64,000 nt of DNA from Candidatus Endolissoclinum faulkneri L5 (GCF_000510265.1 NZ_CP006745.1:1385654-1449653); one strand, 5' to 3'. Positions 1 to 11,178 are shown, counted from the first letter of the stretch. Translations and numbers: made by a program. Notes: a model not told the origin generated them from the sequence alone.

Positions 1-699
1 ACAAAAGTAACTCAGGCTAAGGTTGACAATAATCATGTGGAGCTAACTATTAAAAATACTACAAGCGACACTGTTGAAGAATTAAATGCTGACATAGTTC
101 TCGTAGCTACCGGTCGTCGCCCATATTACACAGGATTAGGCTTAGAAGAGTTGGGAGTAAGATGCGATAAATATGGCTTTATTCAGGTTGATCAAGACTT
201 TCAAACAAGCATAGATAGCATATACGCAATCGGTGATGTTATTAATGGTCCTATGTTAGCTCACAAAGCTGAAGAAGATGCTATCACTGCCGTAGAGATC
301 ATGGTTGGGCAATCAGGAAGGGTAGACTATAACTTAGTTCCAATGATCATTTACACTTCTCCAGAAGTAGCCTCTGTTGGTAGGACAGAAGAACAATTGC
401 AAGAATCTAAAATTGAATATTGTAGAGGTGTATTTCCGTTTTTTGCGAATAGTCGGGCGCGAGCAAATGTTGATACTGAAGGGCAAGTAAAAATCTTAGC
501 TGATAAAAACACACACCAGATTCTTGGCGCCCATATTATAGGCCCAAATGCTGGTACGCTTATACACGAAATTTGTGTAATTATGGAGTTTGGAGGATCA
601 GCAGAAGATATCGCGCGTATATGCCATGGCCATCCGACACTAAACGAAGCAATTAAAGAAGCAGCTATGGCTATAGCTGATCAAACAATTCATATTTAA
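1..699 (+). CDS. lpd: Dihydrolipoamide dehydrogenase (E3), 3' part
   Basis: This is the C-terminal half of a flavin disulfide oxidoreductase that reoxidises dihydrolipoyl groups of 2-oxoacid dehydrogenase complexes with NAD+. The frame is open from base 1, twelve codons before the first in-frame GTG at 37, so the gene starts left of the window. Visible are the ATGRRP segment that closes the NAD domain, the second FAD-binding motif (AIGDV), and the C-terminal dimerisation domain with the HGHPTxxE motif that supplies the catalytic His-Glu pair. About 232 of the usual 460-470 residues are present. The lipoamide-specific C-terminus argues for E3 rather than glutathione or mercuric reductase. The Cys-Cys redox pair lies outside the window. 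No gene follows for 1.5 kb. Confidence 0.94.
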   Translation, partial: TKVTQAKVDNNHVELTIKNTTSDTVEELNADIVLVATGRRPYYTGLGLEELGVRCDKYGFIQVDQDFQTSIDSIYAIGDVINGPMLAHKAEEDAITAVEIMVGQSGRVDYNLVPMIIYTSPEVASVGRTEEQLQESKIEYCRGVFPFFANSRARANVDTEGQVKILADKNTHQILGAHIIGPNAGTLIHEICVIMEFGGSAEDIARICHGHPTLNEAIKEAAMAIADQTIHI

Positions 700-1032
700 G
701 ATAAAATCTATGCTTTAAATTGAATATTTAATTTTAATATATTTTGATCTTAGTTTTTTACTAATAAATTAGATTTCACGCTAACAACTTTAATTGTTTT
801 AGTTAGTTATTCTAGATTTTTTTAATTAAAGAAAGCGTTTTATTGTTTTTAAGATTACTCTAAAAGAGTTTTTGGCTTTTTACTTTAATTTTAATCTACA
901 CTGCTAGTGTCATCGTGTAAAATAATATTCGCTGATTTATAATTGAACGAAGCAATTTTTATAAATCTTTGAGGTTAGGTTTTTAATAGCAATCTAAATA
1001 TCATTTTTAATATTCCCTAGCAGTATCCCAAA

Positions 1033-1063
1033 AAATTTATTAGCTTACTAAGCTAATAAATTT
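1033..1063. repeat. Perfect inverted repeat, 15-bp arms, 1-nt loop
   Basis: Arms 1033-1047 and 1049-1063 are exact complements around a single central base. It lies about 330 nt downstream of lpd. It could act as a transcript-end hairpin, but no run of T follows directly. Confidence 0.7.
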
Positions 1064-1153
1064 ACTTTATTTTTAAAAATATAACTATATTCCATATATT
1101 TGATTTTGTTATCGATCATTATCCAAAAATTAATTAGTTTGCTTAACTGCTTA

Positions 1154-1207
1154 ATAACAACAACAGTATTGAATACTATGTATAGTATTCAATACTGTTG
1201 TTGTTAT
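1154..1207. repeat. Perfect inverted repeat, 26-bp arms, 2-nt loop
   Basis: Arms 1154-1179 and 1182-1207 pair without a mismatch and contain an AACAACAACAG / CTGTTGTTGTT core. This is far longer than a normal intrinsic terminator stem and has no T tract. It belongs to the set of long palindromes in this window. Confidence 0.85.
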
Positions 1208-2203
1208 GTTGAAATATTTAGAGTGTATCTTCTCTCATAGAATATACGTTAATTTGTAATCAAATTATCAATAATTTAACATAATCTATATTAAACTACA
1301 TCACTTAAAAACTTAAACAAAATTAACTAATACTTTATATATCTCTGAAATTAAATTAAACAACTAAGCTGATAAGCACATAAATTAATAGGTTATGTTT
1401 TAATATAACAATAATGGCTTTTAACTATATAATATATCTATATTATTGTCTTTACTGCAAAAACAAGAAAAAATTTTAAAAACCTCCTCAATCTAGCTAA
1501 AACCACATATAAATTTTAATATAAAACCAAGATACACCGCTTATCAATTATTACGTTACTAAAAATATGACTTTAAATACAATTGACCAAGAAGTCAACA
1601 ATAAACCAGAAGTGCGGAGAAACATCTAGGGTCAGATAATCTGCTAAATTATTATACTACATTCCAGCAAACAAAAACTTTAAAAAAAGTATTAAATAAA
1701 ATGCCTAATATGACAAGTGTAATTTTTAGGTATTGTAAGCAAATCTAATCAAGATAGATAAATCTAATTTATGTTAAAAAATTTGCTATATTATATACTT
1801 TAAATATGTCAGTAAATAAGTATAACGCTTAATACCTATTGCTCTTAGTCATTAACATTAGGGAATGTATTATACTTAATCGAGTTTCTTAGTATGGTAT
1901 ATAAATTAGCTTGCATGTTTTTATTGTGCTACTATTGTTAAATGATGTAAATATTATTATAAATGTAAACCACACTAATAATTAATTAGCCTAAATTTTA
2001 ACTAAACAATAATTAATTATACTGGATAAATGGGAATATTATAAATTGGATAATTTAATCCCAATCATATCTTAAATTAAATAGCCGGTGAATGAGTAAA
2101 TGCTTGTAAGCAAAGAATCAATTGCAAATTCTAGTTTTTATTCTAGCTAAAATACTTATTTATATTTATAGGCGTAAAGATTAACTTTTATTAATGTAAT
2201 TTA

Positions 2204-2246
2204 AATAAAATAGCCTAGCTATTAAAATAGCTAGGCTATTTTATTT
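2204..2246 (-). terminator. Hairpin overlapping the 3' end of rpmG
   Basis: Arms 2204-2223 and 2227-2246 (20 bp) are perfectly complementary, and the right arm covers the last codons and the TAG stop of rpmG. The core is a TAGCTAGGCTA-type stem flanked by AAAATA/TATTTT, so the rpmG transcript would end in a U-containing strand. Likely an intrinsic terminator of rpmG, fused with its coding end. Confidence 0.65.
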
Positions 2247-2403
2247 GGGACTCTTTAAATAATACATGTTTGCGTATAATCGGATCATATTTGCGAAACT
2301 TAAGCTTTTCAACTTTTATACGAGGATTTTTTTTAGTAACATAAAAATAACCAGTATCAGCCGTACTAACCATCCTAATCAAAACAGTTGCAGATTTTGC
2401 CAA
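2236..2403 (-). CDS. rpmG: 50S ribosomal protein L33
   Basis: This 55-residue protein is a component of the large ribosomal subunit near the E site. Translating the complement of 2403 to 2236 gives a start of [18 protein letters not shown] and the conserved [19 protein letters not shown] and RKHV segments of the non-zinc (C-minus) L33 form; the length is normal for the family. The start codon is TTG, chosen because it gives the conserved N-terminus and is preceded by AGGAG at 7 nt; an ATG five bases upstream lies in another frame and stops after nine codons. The stop codon sits inside a terminator hairpin. No neighbour on this strand is close enough for an operon. Confidence 0.93.
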   Translation of the reverse strand: MAKSATVLIRMVSTADTGYFYVTKKNPRIKVEKLKFRKYDPIIRKHVLFKESQIK

Positions 2404-2498
2404 ATCATTTCTCCTAAGTTTCCCGTATGATTATTAAATAATTCAACACTTTGCATATCCAAAAATTTTTTTATAATTTTTAAAATTACTTTAAAAAT

Positions 2499-2534
2499 AT
2501 TAGTGAGTACATCGTATATGATGTACTCACTAAT
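2499..2534. repeat. Perfect inverted repeat, 15-bp arms, 6-nt loop
   Basis: Arms 2499-2513 and 2520-2534 pair exactly around GTATAT. It lies about 100 nt upstream of the rpmG start codon, so it may be the terminator of a vanished upstream gene or part of the rpmG leader. Confidence 0.7.
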
Positions 2535-3959
2535 AGATGACTTAAATACTAAATAATATATATTAATATTTTGGAATGCTAAATTTTTTTTCGTTAATCA
2601 CAGCAAAACCACTGCTACGCGTAACAATAAACATAAGTTAATATAGATCACTAAAGTGCTATTTTCCACTCCAAGAAATAGAAGAGCTCCTTTGATAAGA
2701 TAAGTTTTTTCTTATTATTTACACCTTGCTGCCCTGCTGTCGGCCTATAGTTTCTGGGGAAAATTCCTCTAATACGAGATTGATAATGATCGCCTAAGGT
2801 ATGAGTTTGAGCTCATTCAGATTGTCTTCAATTAAAATGTAAAAAAGTTTTTATCATTCGCATCCTAATCAGCTTTTATAAAATATTCTAATACGCAATC
2901 GATTACATGCACCCACGGACAAGTCGTAGGGGCATGCATGCCAACAAAAAGAATTACTGATTCCAATCAAAATAAAGATTAATTCGATAAAATAATAATA
3001 TTTGCCTCAGGAGTTTTTTGATAAAATTTATGTCTTACATGCCAACTAGCAAGTTAATTTAAATTAAATATAAAATATATATTAATTATTGTATTTTTAA
3101 TTCATCAATAATAAGCAACTTTAATTTTTCTTAGATCTAACTGAGAAAATAATTGAGCATATATTCCGCGACAAAGTGCAAATATATTACGATAGTTAAT
3201 ATCTTACTTTTCTTCGAATTTGTTTGCAAACCACTCCATTCCGTAATGGTTCAGCGACTATGTTTTTTTACTACAGAAAGCTTACTAAAGCTAGTTCACG
3301 TGCCTCATTACTTTACTTGTAAAATACTCTGTGAAAGTTGCGACTAAATTTGCTAAAGATAAATAATATTTTTTTTGTATTAAAAGCTGAGTAGTATACT
3401 TAGAAACTACAAATAATAAATTACCTGTTTAGCATCAATTAATTATGGCCATAGATTATTTATTCTTATGTATTTTTAAGAAAACCAAATAAAGATACTT
3501 CACAATTAAACTCTTAGCATAAAATGGTATAAATTTGTAATCAGCTTAAAGGTTTTCATAAATTTTACTCTTTAACTAGGATAGATTTAACAAATCTAAG
3601 CACTCAAACTGAGCAGAACTGTTATTTTGTAATGCTGTTAGTCTAGCAAATAATTTTCTATTATTATAGAATGCTAAATTATACAGCGGATATTTAGCGA
3701 AATATTTAATTAATGTTAGTAATTAGTATAAAATTGCTAATTTGTATATTCTATAGCTAGAAGAAATAAATAGACGGTACTCATCAAGAATTCCCTATAG
3801 CATAATAAAAGCGAACCCTTTATAAAAATATATTACTTTACGGCAGGTGTTAAAATCACAATTAAAGTACAATTAAATAAATAATCTAAGTAAAATTAAG
3901 CTTTTAAGATAACTAGAAATTTATTTATTTTAATATTAATCTAGAATAGCTTGATATCT

Positions 3960-3998
3960 ACAATAGATATCCTCATTTTTAATAAGGATATCTATTGT
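3960..3998. repeat. Inverted repeat, 14-bp arms, 11-nt loop
   Basis: Arms 3960-3973 and 3985-3998 (ACAATAGATATCCT and its complement) are exact. There is no gene within 250 nt on either side. Confidence 0.65.
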
Positions 3999-4110
3999 CC
4001 GTAGAAAATCTAAAGCCTTTCTATGTTTTTTTTTGCTGAGGCTAAAAAATCGTTTGGTAAATAAATATGAAATTAATTATCTAAAATCAAAAGTATACCT
4101 TATAAGATTT

Positions 4111-4152
4111 AAAAACAATGATATTTTTCGCGCGAAAAATATCATTGTTTTT
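4111..4152. repeat. 42-bp perfect palindrome
   Basis: The two halves, 4111-4131 and 4132-4152, are exact complements with no loop, centred on CGCGCG. It ends in a T-rich run (TTTTTTTG). It lies 113 nt upstream of the SagB-like gene and could terminate transcription on either strand. Confidence 0.85.
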
Positions 4153-4265
4153 TGTTGCAACCATAATTAATTACTTCTTTACCGGAATGCTCATTAGAAC
4201 TTCACTAAACTTAAACTTCAAACATTATCTATAGCCTAAGCAACAACTGAGAATAGTGGTATTTA

Positions 4266-5606
4266 ATGACAAATACTTTATTGAATAACGAAGCCCGCAT
4301 ATCATTACGAATTAATCAGTCAGGAGCTTCTTTGCGAAGAGATGGCCTACGGATTATTATCGATGACGGAAAAAAGTCGCCAGATGTTCTTGACATGACG
4401 AATCAACAAATCGCTAACTTGATAAGTTTACTAGAGCAACCGCAAGGTATAGATGAACAAACACTTGTGGCTTGGCGAGATAATGCTAAGATTTATAGCG
4501 CTATTGAATGGCTAAGTTGCAGATCGTCCTTAAGATGGGAACTAACGCAACGAGAACAACCTATAGCGCAAGCGATAACAATAAGTAAAAAATTTCAATT
4601 AGAAAAAAAGATTGGAGCGATCGATCCAGCAGCGCATTTACGTCGAGCAGATAATGGTGACATGAAATTTCCTGTCATTTTTTCCTGCACTGGGCTTAGC
4701 TATCATATTTTTCTATCTATTGAGGGAGCGAAGTTGGCATCTAGCCTTCTAGCAGGTATTGTATCTTACGATAACAAAACGTTAAATGATTTTTTGCTAG
4801 GCTGTGGGGCAGCAAATGGATCATTAGCAACTCGCGATTGGGCTTTTGCTGATAGGATTATGCATGACGCAACTCGTCCGCAAGACGACGGTAGAACAAT
4901 TGCTATCATCCCCAAAACAAACGTTCAGCAACTTCCAATACCGGAATGGCGCAGGATAGATTCTACTAGTTTACCTAATAAATCTATTGCGAGAATATTT
5001 GAAAAAAGACGTTCTGTACGCGATTTTTCTCTACAACCTCCAAACGCAGTAACATTACGCTCATTATTGACACACGCACTAGCTTTTCAAAAAGTAAGAT
5101 GTTTAGGTGCAACTCGTTGGGTTGAAAGAGCCTTTCCTGCTGCTGGTGGCCTTGGGGAACTTATTGGATATTTAGCTGTACGCACTGGCGAAGATTTAGA
5201 AACTGGCCTTTATCGTCATGATCCGTTATTAGATCAACTTAGCCCTATACCCAGTGAAGCAAACGCTATGTATCGCTTATTCGATGGAGCGTCAAAAGCC
5301 ATGATGCGCTCAAATCATCCACCGCCTGTAATGCTTATTTTAGCCTCTCGAGTTGACCTTCTTGTTCAGAAATACGGTACGCTAGGCTATCGCTTGGCCC
5401 TACTTAATGTTGGTTCAGCAGGAGCTACAGTGGAGTTAATGGCAAGCGAAATTGGTTTAGGTAGCTGCTTACTAGGTACAAGCGAGGTGCGCAACCTGAC
5501 TACTTTAATCGACCAAAAAGATATATCCGATATTACAGGAGGTTTCACAGAAACTCCATTGTTAGAAATGGCCCTTGGACTGCAAAGTCATGCTGATATG
5601 CAATAG
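4266..5606 (+). CDS. SagB/ThcOx-type FMN dehydrogenase, candidate thiazoline oxidase
   Basis: The protein has 446 residues in two parts. Residues 1-220 have no feature I recognise. Residues about 235-440 form a nitroreductase-fold SagB/ThcOx domain: RRSVRDFS near 248 (phosphate/FMN contact), FPAAGGLGE near 291, an LNVGSAGATVELMA helix near 379 and GLGSCLLG near 398. Known members oxidise thiazoline or oxazoline rings to thiazoles or oxazoles, in RiPP cyclodehydratase clusters or as Ox domains of NRPS/PKS lines such as epothilone and bleomycin. No cyclodehydratase or precursor peptide is nearby, so by inference it serves the polyketide pathway in trans on an NRPS-made thiazoline. Start: ATG at 4266 with only a weak GTGG upstream. 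The gene is isolated, 13.7 kb from the first PKS gene. Confidence 0.84.
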   Translation: MTNTLLNNEARISLRINQSGASLRRDGLRIIIDDGKKSPDVLDMTNQQIANLISLLEQPQGIDEQTLVAWRDNAKIYSAIEWLSCRSSLRWELTQREQPIAQAITISKKFQLEKKIGAIDPAAHLRRADNGDMKFPVIFSCTGLSYHIFLSIEGAKLASSLLAGIVSYDNKTLNDFLLGCGAANGSLATRDWAFADRIMHDATRPQDDGRTIAIIPKTNVQQLPIPEWRRIDSTSLPNKSIARIFEKRRSVRDFSLQPPNAVTLRSLLTHALAFQKVRCLGATRWVERAFPAAGGLGELIGYLAVRTGEDLETGLYRHDPLLDQLSPIPSEANAMYRLFDGASKAMMRSNHPPPVMLILASRVDLLVQKYGTLGYRLALLNVGSAGATVELMASEIGLGSCLLGTSEVRNLTTLIDQKDISDITGGFTETPLLEMALGLQSHADMQ

Positions 5607-6503
5607 TAAATCAACTTTTGTCGTGTGCGCTGCACTTTATTCAGGGCACTAAAAAGTCGTAATAGATTACGATCCGTTTGTGGCGCAAAATACAGCAAAA
5701 AGTTTTATAGCAAGCTGATAGAATCAAAACTTATTTTTTAAATAGCACTTCTATTTAATTCACGTCGCAATGGCCATAAATCAATAAATTGATTATTTTT
5801 AATCTCATTATTAAAATATAAGATAAAATAATACTTGTGTAGAAAAAATAATCATCCTTATTCTAATCCTCCAGCTGCAATCCACTTTCCTGATTACATC
5901 TGAGGATAGCTTAATGATGCAACATGTTTATTTTTAATTGATTAGTTTAGCTCAAAATTTAACATCTAGCATTATAAACTCTAATGCTTATTTCAGAATC
6001 ATGATATAGAATGATTGAATCATAAACTGCTTATAAGTTTTAAAAGTTATTATGAATAATTATTTATCAAACCTTATGTTTTATATGTGGTGCTTATTTT
6101 CATGAATATTAGTTTAGGTCAATTGTGTAAGTTGTTTTCAGCAGGTTAGTAGCTAATCATCTATATTGGGTAAACACTAAAATAGATTAATGTGCAGTAT
6201 TACATATGCTGTGGTTAAAAGCTTATACCTTAATAGTTATTACATTTAAAAAAATAATAGTACTACTTTAGTATTAATGTAAGTTAATAATTACAATTTC
6301 ACGTTTATTAACTAATAAGCAAATAATAATTTTTTTATAATAAAGTAAAACTACATAATGAATATAACAATCTTTTATTATTAAGTTGTTCTAAATTTCT
6401 AATTTATTGATCAATTAATATATTGAATCATTATATTAACGTAATGCTTGATACAAGCTTTATTAAAATGAATTATAAATAGTTACTTAAATATTCAAAT
6501 CGA

Positions 6504-6551
6504 ATATCACATAAGTGTCTATATTTAACCATATAGATACTTATGTGATAT
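6504..6551. repeat. Inverted repeat, 21-bp arms with one G-T pair
   Basis: Arms 6504-6524 and 6531-6551 pair throughout except for one G-T wobble (6517/6538); the loop is TTAACC. It is located in the 4.3-kb empty region. Confidence 0.75.
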
Positions 6552-7302
6552 CATATATATAAATTATATAGTATTACTTATCTATTGCCTAATCGACAAT
6601 AATGGTAAAATTATCGCAATATCATTTGCTTAGTTAATTACAATGTCAATACAATTAGATTATAACTAATAGTTAGATATGTAACCAATATATACACATC
6701 AACAATCATGTAAGAGCCCTTACTATAATCAACTCGATTATCTTGTTAATACGACTCCGTCGAAAAAATTAATTATTAATCTAAAAAAATTAGAAAACTT
6801 AATATTTTCGTAGCTTAAAAAATTTAATATTAGTAATATTATTATTGTATTATTATTGTTTTTTTAATTTTTGATAAAAAGCTAATTTTAATAGTTTTTA
6901 CGAAAATATCTTTAATCAAAGAAATTCTTTAAAATTTTATTGCTGTCAGTGTTTAATTAACCGTTTATGCTAAAGATATATAAAATATATTACGCAGTGT
7001 TTTACTTATGTTGATTTTACATGAGCAAACAAACTCATTTATTATTTACAGTAATAATTCTTTTGAATATTAATTCACACTCTATTGTTAATAGTGAATA
7101 AGTATATTTTACTCTTCCTAATAATACTAAGTGCCTATAATACTAAACATAAAAATTGATATTAAATAAAAATTAATCCGGATTTATTTGATTCTACAAA
7201 TTTTTCATTATACGGTAAATAATGAGCGTGAGTTAATTTCGCAACCTAACAAACGGATATAAAATCAATATTGAGTTATATCCATACCTAAAGAGCAATA
7301 AT

Positions 7303-7350
7303 GTTTGATCTCAATATAGTGCTTTATAAAGCACTATATTGAGATCAAAC
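7303..7350. repeat. 48-bp perfect palindrome
   Basis: The halves 7303-7326 and 7327-7350 are exact complements (core GTGCTTTATAAAGCAC) with no loop. No gene lies within 1.6 kb. Confidence 0.88.
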
Positions 7351-9072
7351 TAAGAAACTTATAATCCCCATTAAGATTGGGATTAATGTACAGATATTTT
7401 TAACAATTAATTAAAAATTAATTAGTTTCATCAGGTTAATATATCTTAATCAACTTTTAAAATAATGTTATTATACCAATAACGTCTAAATTTTTAAATA
7501 AATTACTATACTTGAACAGCTAATCTATCGACACATTATAAATAATGTGCCTTTCTAGTTTATTTAAGCAATTGAAATTTGCTGCTGATGCGATAAGTTA
7601 ATATCACTCTTAATTAACTATCAGTCTTATTCACTACAAAAATATAACTTATTTACTTTATGCATACGTGAAAAATAGACAAGTATCAATCATACAACAA
7701 AAATATAAATACTTCAATTTAATTGAATACTATGGTTATTTATTTTATGCAAAGACGATACGTGGATAAATATACCATAATATTATCTAAATGTTTTTTA
7801 TTGAATGCTTAAAGAGTGAATTTTTATTTACAACAACAATAAAAAACCCTTGAATTATATGTTTTAACCTTTATGCTACAATACCAGCGATAATCTTAAA
7901 TAGATTACTACTTGTGCTGATTTCCTACAGAAGCAGAATTTTCTCAATTAGGATTAATAAATATACTTAACTGCTTTAGTAATTAAAAATAAAATATGTA
8001 TTAAATACGCGATTAATTAAGTACATTAGGTTGACAATTAGTTAATTTAGGTAGTTACGTCAAGAAGAGATAAATATTTTATATTCATAAAATACCTCGT
8101 AAGAGTGTATCCTCTTGCCTAACAGCTTATAATTGTTTACTCTAGAAGAACCAATCTTTTTTAAATAGTTCGATACTGAATTGCCAACCTCTACATAAGT
8201 TTTATTTCTTTTTATTTTAAAGCACCTAATTCTCTATGAGGTAAATATAAAGTATAAATAGAGATGTGGCTAGCAACGAAGTAAATCGAGATTTTAGAAA
8301 AAATTATTTCTAATATCCAGCTAGCACTATTATTTACAACATTTAAATGAGCTACTCATAAATATTGCCTACTTAAGTTAGGGAGGTTATTGCTAAATAG
8401 CTAAAATAAAACACAATCAAATATAAATTTGCCTAAAGCTAATAGCCCCTTTCAATAAGATAGTTATATCATACTGATATCGCATTAACATTTACAGCCC
8501 GTAGTAATCAAATAGCAAAAATAAAAAATTATTCTGTTTTTAAAGGAATTATATTTAAAGAATGATTACCTTTAATGAACATTATTAATTTTTATATAAG
8601 CTGAATATTAAGTTTAAATGCTGTTACCAAAATCAAAATTTTTTAATATAAACTGCTAACTAAAAAGTTGCTAAATTTTAGGCAAAGTTAACATATAGTT
8701 AGCTTGATAGTGCAATAACTAACGTAAGTTAATTTCTATCAGCTTTCTTTCACACGCACAATCATATTCTACTGCTAATGACGTACGATTGATGATAGTA
8801 TTGTCAAATACATATATTATTCAGGTATAGTATTCTATAATTAAAAATATAAACTTCGTTTAATTTTGTGCTAAATAATTAAGTATTACTTAAGTGCTGC
8901 TAGCAATTTATATATTGCACCTCACCTCATGATTATAATAATCGAACTGCAGATTAATATTAATTAGCATAATATTTTTTTTGTTATAATCAATATTGCT
9001 ATTTTAATTACAATGATTAAATGCGTTGTTCTTAAACAATCATTTTGAATGTTATACAATGTTAATCGTACA

Positions 9073-9118
9073 ATGTTAATCGTATAATTAATTGATCAAT
9101 TAATTATACGATTAACAT
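9073..9118. repeat. 46-bp perfect palindrome with adjoining direct repeat
   Basis: The halves 9073-9095 and 9096-9118 are exact complements centred on TTGATCAA. Immediately to the left the arm sequence ACAATGTTAATCGTA occurs twice in tandem (about 9057-9085), so one arm overlaps a duplicated segment. It lies about 810 nt upstream of serA. Confidence 0.85.
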
Positions 9119-9930
9119 AAACTAACCCGATCTAGTGTTATTTTAACAGTAAATCTATTCACTTACAAATAGCTTTCCCCAAAATGATAAGTTGTAATTG
9201 TTACTATTTATTAGTATTTTATGAATGAGCTAGGTTTTATATGCTATCCTATTATAATATTTGCTATCCGGAAGGTATAAGCTTACTTTTCACAAAAATT
9301 AATGTATTAGCTAATGCAATTATAGTTATTAGTTATGAACCTAACATAAGATAGAATTTATGTATAAAGTTAATTGTAGCAGAAAAAAGATCTGCAATTT
9401 TTAATTTTTCTGCTCTTAGTAATGTCAGAAACGCACTAATCTACTTACAATTCTAGTATAAAAAGAATTTTGTACTATTTTGTCGAGCATTTTATTAAAT
9501 TAGAATATTATAAGTGTTAGTTAAGCAAGGGGAAGAATTATTCCTAAAAGATTACTCTTTATTAGAATGATTTTCACTAACGTTATAAACAAATTACTAA
9601 TGTTCTAGCCCATCTTATAAAATGGAAAAAGCTAATAATAATTAATTTAAAAATAATTTATAAAATCTTTGTTGTGTAAATAAACAATGATTATTATTTA
9701 ACTTAATAAAGCTATAGTAACTATTACACTAAAATATCAATTGTATATTTTGTACAGTGTTATTCTTAATAGACTGCAAGAATAACAATGCATCAATTAA
9801 AACGCTGAAAGCACATGATAATCTAAGTATTAATCTGCAATTAAACTTAATATTAACAGTAAGATAGCATCAAGTTGTTAATATTATATGCTAATCGGTT
9901 TCGTAAATAAATGCTAATAAGAGTATCTCT

Positions 9931-11178
9931 ATGACGTCTAACAAGTTATCCCGTCCTAAAAATCAAATTCGCATACTTTTATTGGAGAGCATTGCTCCTA
10001 GTGCTCGCGATGCTCTCCTCAGTGCTGGTTACACTAATGTTCATGAAATATGCGGTGCACTGGATAAAGCTGCGTTAATTAAAGCGATTCAGGGGGTGCA
10101 TATGCTTGGTATCCGTTCGCGGTCACAACTTACAACGCAAGTGCTTGGAGCTACAAATACATTAGTAGCAGTAGGGTGCTTCTCGGTTGGTACAAACCAA
10201 GTAGACTTAGCGGCGGCTTCAGCGCTAGGAATTCCGGTATTTAACGCGCCATTCTCTAACACACGCTCAGTTGCTGAACTAACGATAGCTGAAATCGTTA
10301 TGCTTATGCGCAATACTTTCAAGAAATCAGTTAACGTTCATAAAGGTCGCTGGGATAAAACTGCTGCTGGCTCACGCGAAGTACGGGGTAAAACATTAGG
10401 CATAATAGGCTATGGAAATATAGGCACTCAGCTAGCTGCGTTAGCCGAGTCAATGGGTATGCGAGTGATTTACTTTGATCGATTAGACAAGCTCAGTCAC
10501 GGCAACGCCGAATCTACTAAAACTATCGATGAAGTATTAGCCAAGGCCGATATAGTTTCCTTACACTTACCAGAACAACCAGATACTAATGGCTTGTTCA
10601 ATGAAGTGCGAATTCGTTCTATGAAAAAAGGAGCATTCTTGATTAACAATGCCCGTGGTAGTTTAGTAGATATTGATGCCCTGGCTAACGCTCTAAAAGA
10701 TGGTCATTTATCTGGAGCTGCTGTAGATGTTTTTCCAAACGAACCAAAATCAAATAAAGATATCTTCGAAAGCCGATTGCGTGGCATTGAAACCGTTATT
10801 CTTACTCCGCATATTGGTGGATCAACAGAGGAAGCACAGGAATGTATCGGCGAAGAAGTAGCGCGAAAGTTTGTCGAATATTCCGATGTTGGCTCGACCA
10901 TGGGCGCAGTAAACTTTCCCCAGGTACAATTGCCAAAGGGCACTTTGGTCACACGGTTTATTCAAGTTCAGCGCAATGAACCGGGTGAACTTGGACGACT
11001 TAACGATTTATTTGCGCGTCACGGATTAAACATTGTGTCTCAGCATTACCAGACAAATGAACATATTGGATATGTGGTGCTAGATGTTTGTGGTGCAGTG
11101 CCGAATTGTGTAGATATTTTAAAAGAAATCCGGCAATTAGCTGGTACTATCCGAGCTAGGTTATTAAATAGAGTTTAG
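9931..11178 (+). CDS. serA: D-3-phosphoglycerate dehydrogenase
   Basis: The 415-residue cytosolic enzyme oxidises 3-phosphoglycerate to 3-phosphohydroxypyruvate with NAD+, the first step of serine synthesis. It has the NAD Rossmann motif GYGNIG at 160-165 and the catalytic set Arg242 (NNARGS), Glu271 (FPNEP) and His294 (PHIGGST). A C-terminal ACT domain (about 340-415) is the serine-binding regulatory domain, which places it in the E. coli-type short class. Serine and cysteine supply would also feed any thiazole-forming module, but that link is inference. The start is ATG without a clear ribosome site. The usual partner serC is not adjacent, and both flanks are empty spacers. Confidence 0.97.
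   Translation: MTSNKLSRPKNQIRILLLESIAPSARDALLSAGYTNVHEICGALDKAALIKAIQGVHMLGIRSRSQLTTQVLGATNTLVAVGCFSVGTNQVDLAAASALGIPVFNAPFSNTRSVAELTIAEIVMLMRNTFKKSVNVHKGRWDKTAAGSREVRGKTLGIIGYGNIGTQLAALAESMGMRVIYFDRLDKLSHGNAESTKTIDEVLAKADIVSLHLPEQPDTNGLFNEVRIRSMKKGAFLINNARGSLVDIDALANALKDGHLSGAAVDVFPNEPKSNKDIFESRLRGIETVILTPHIGGSTEEAQECIGEEVARKFVEYSDVGSTMGAVNFPQVQLPKGTLVTRFIQVQRNEPGELGRLNDLFARHGLNIVSQHYQTNEHIGYVVLDVCGAVPNCVDILKEIRQLAGTIRARLLNRV

Larger units (their letters stand above)
700..2203. other. AT-rich spacer without recognisable genes
   Basis: About 1.5 kb between lpd and rpmG. I see no open frame with family resemblance and no tRNA-like cloverleaf. It contains two long inverted repeats (1033-1063 and 1154-1207, listed separately). 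Likely eroded former coding sequence. Confidence 0.6.
2404..4265. other. AT-rich spacer, no convincing gene
   Basis: About 1.9 kb between rpmG and the SagB-like gene. It holds three inverted repeats (2499-2534, 3960-3998, 4111-4152). The part 2700-2960 is slightly richer in GC and may be a remnant of a lost gene: the complement of about 2721-2866 gives a protein-like stretch broken by a stop, which I cannot assign. A 64-codon open frame at 3153-3347 looks like chance. Confidence 0.5.
5607..9930. other. 4.3-kb gene-free AT-rich region
   Basis: The longest empty stretch of the window. I find no frame above about 60 codons with protein character on either strand, no tRNA and no rRNA. It carries three long palindromes (6504-6551, 7303-7350, 9073-9118) and a short direct duplication next to the last. 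Most likely decayed genes beyond recognition; small RNAs cannot be excluded by eye. Confidence 0.6.

Noticed and set aside
1154..1207. Insertion-sequence terminal repeats
   Set aside because: The arms are adjacent, no transposase frame lies nearby, and the other palindromes have unrelated sequences.
2721..2866. Protein-like stretch on the - strand (ending in SPETIGRQQGSKV) as a pseudogene
   Set aside because: It is interrupted by a stop and I cannot match it to a family, so it is mentioned only in the spacer entry.
3153..3347. 64-codon open frame on the + strand
   Set aside because: No start signal, no recognisable motif, composition as expected by chance in AT-rich spacer.
700..9930. tRNA or small stable RNA genes in the spacers
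   Set aside because: I looked for T-loop (TTCRANNY) and D-loop signatures on both strands and found no cloverleaf; a covariance scan was not possible.
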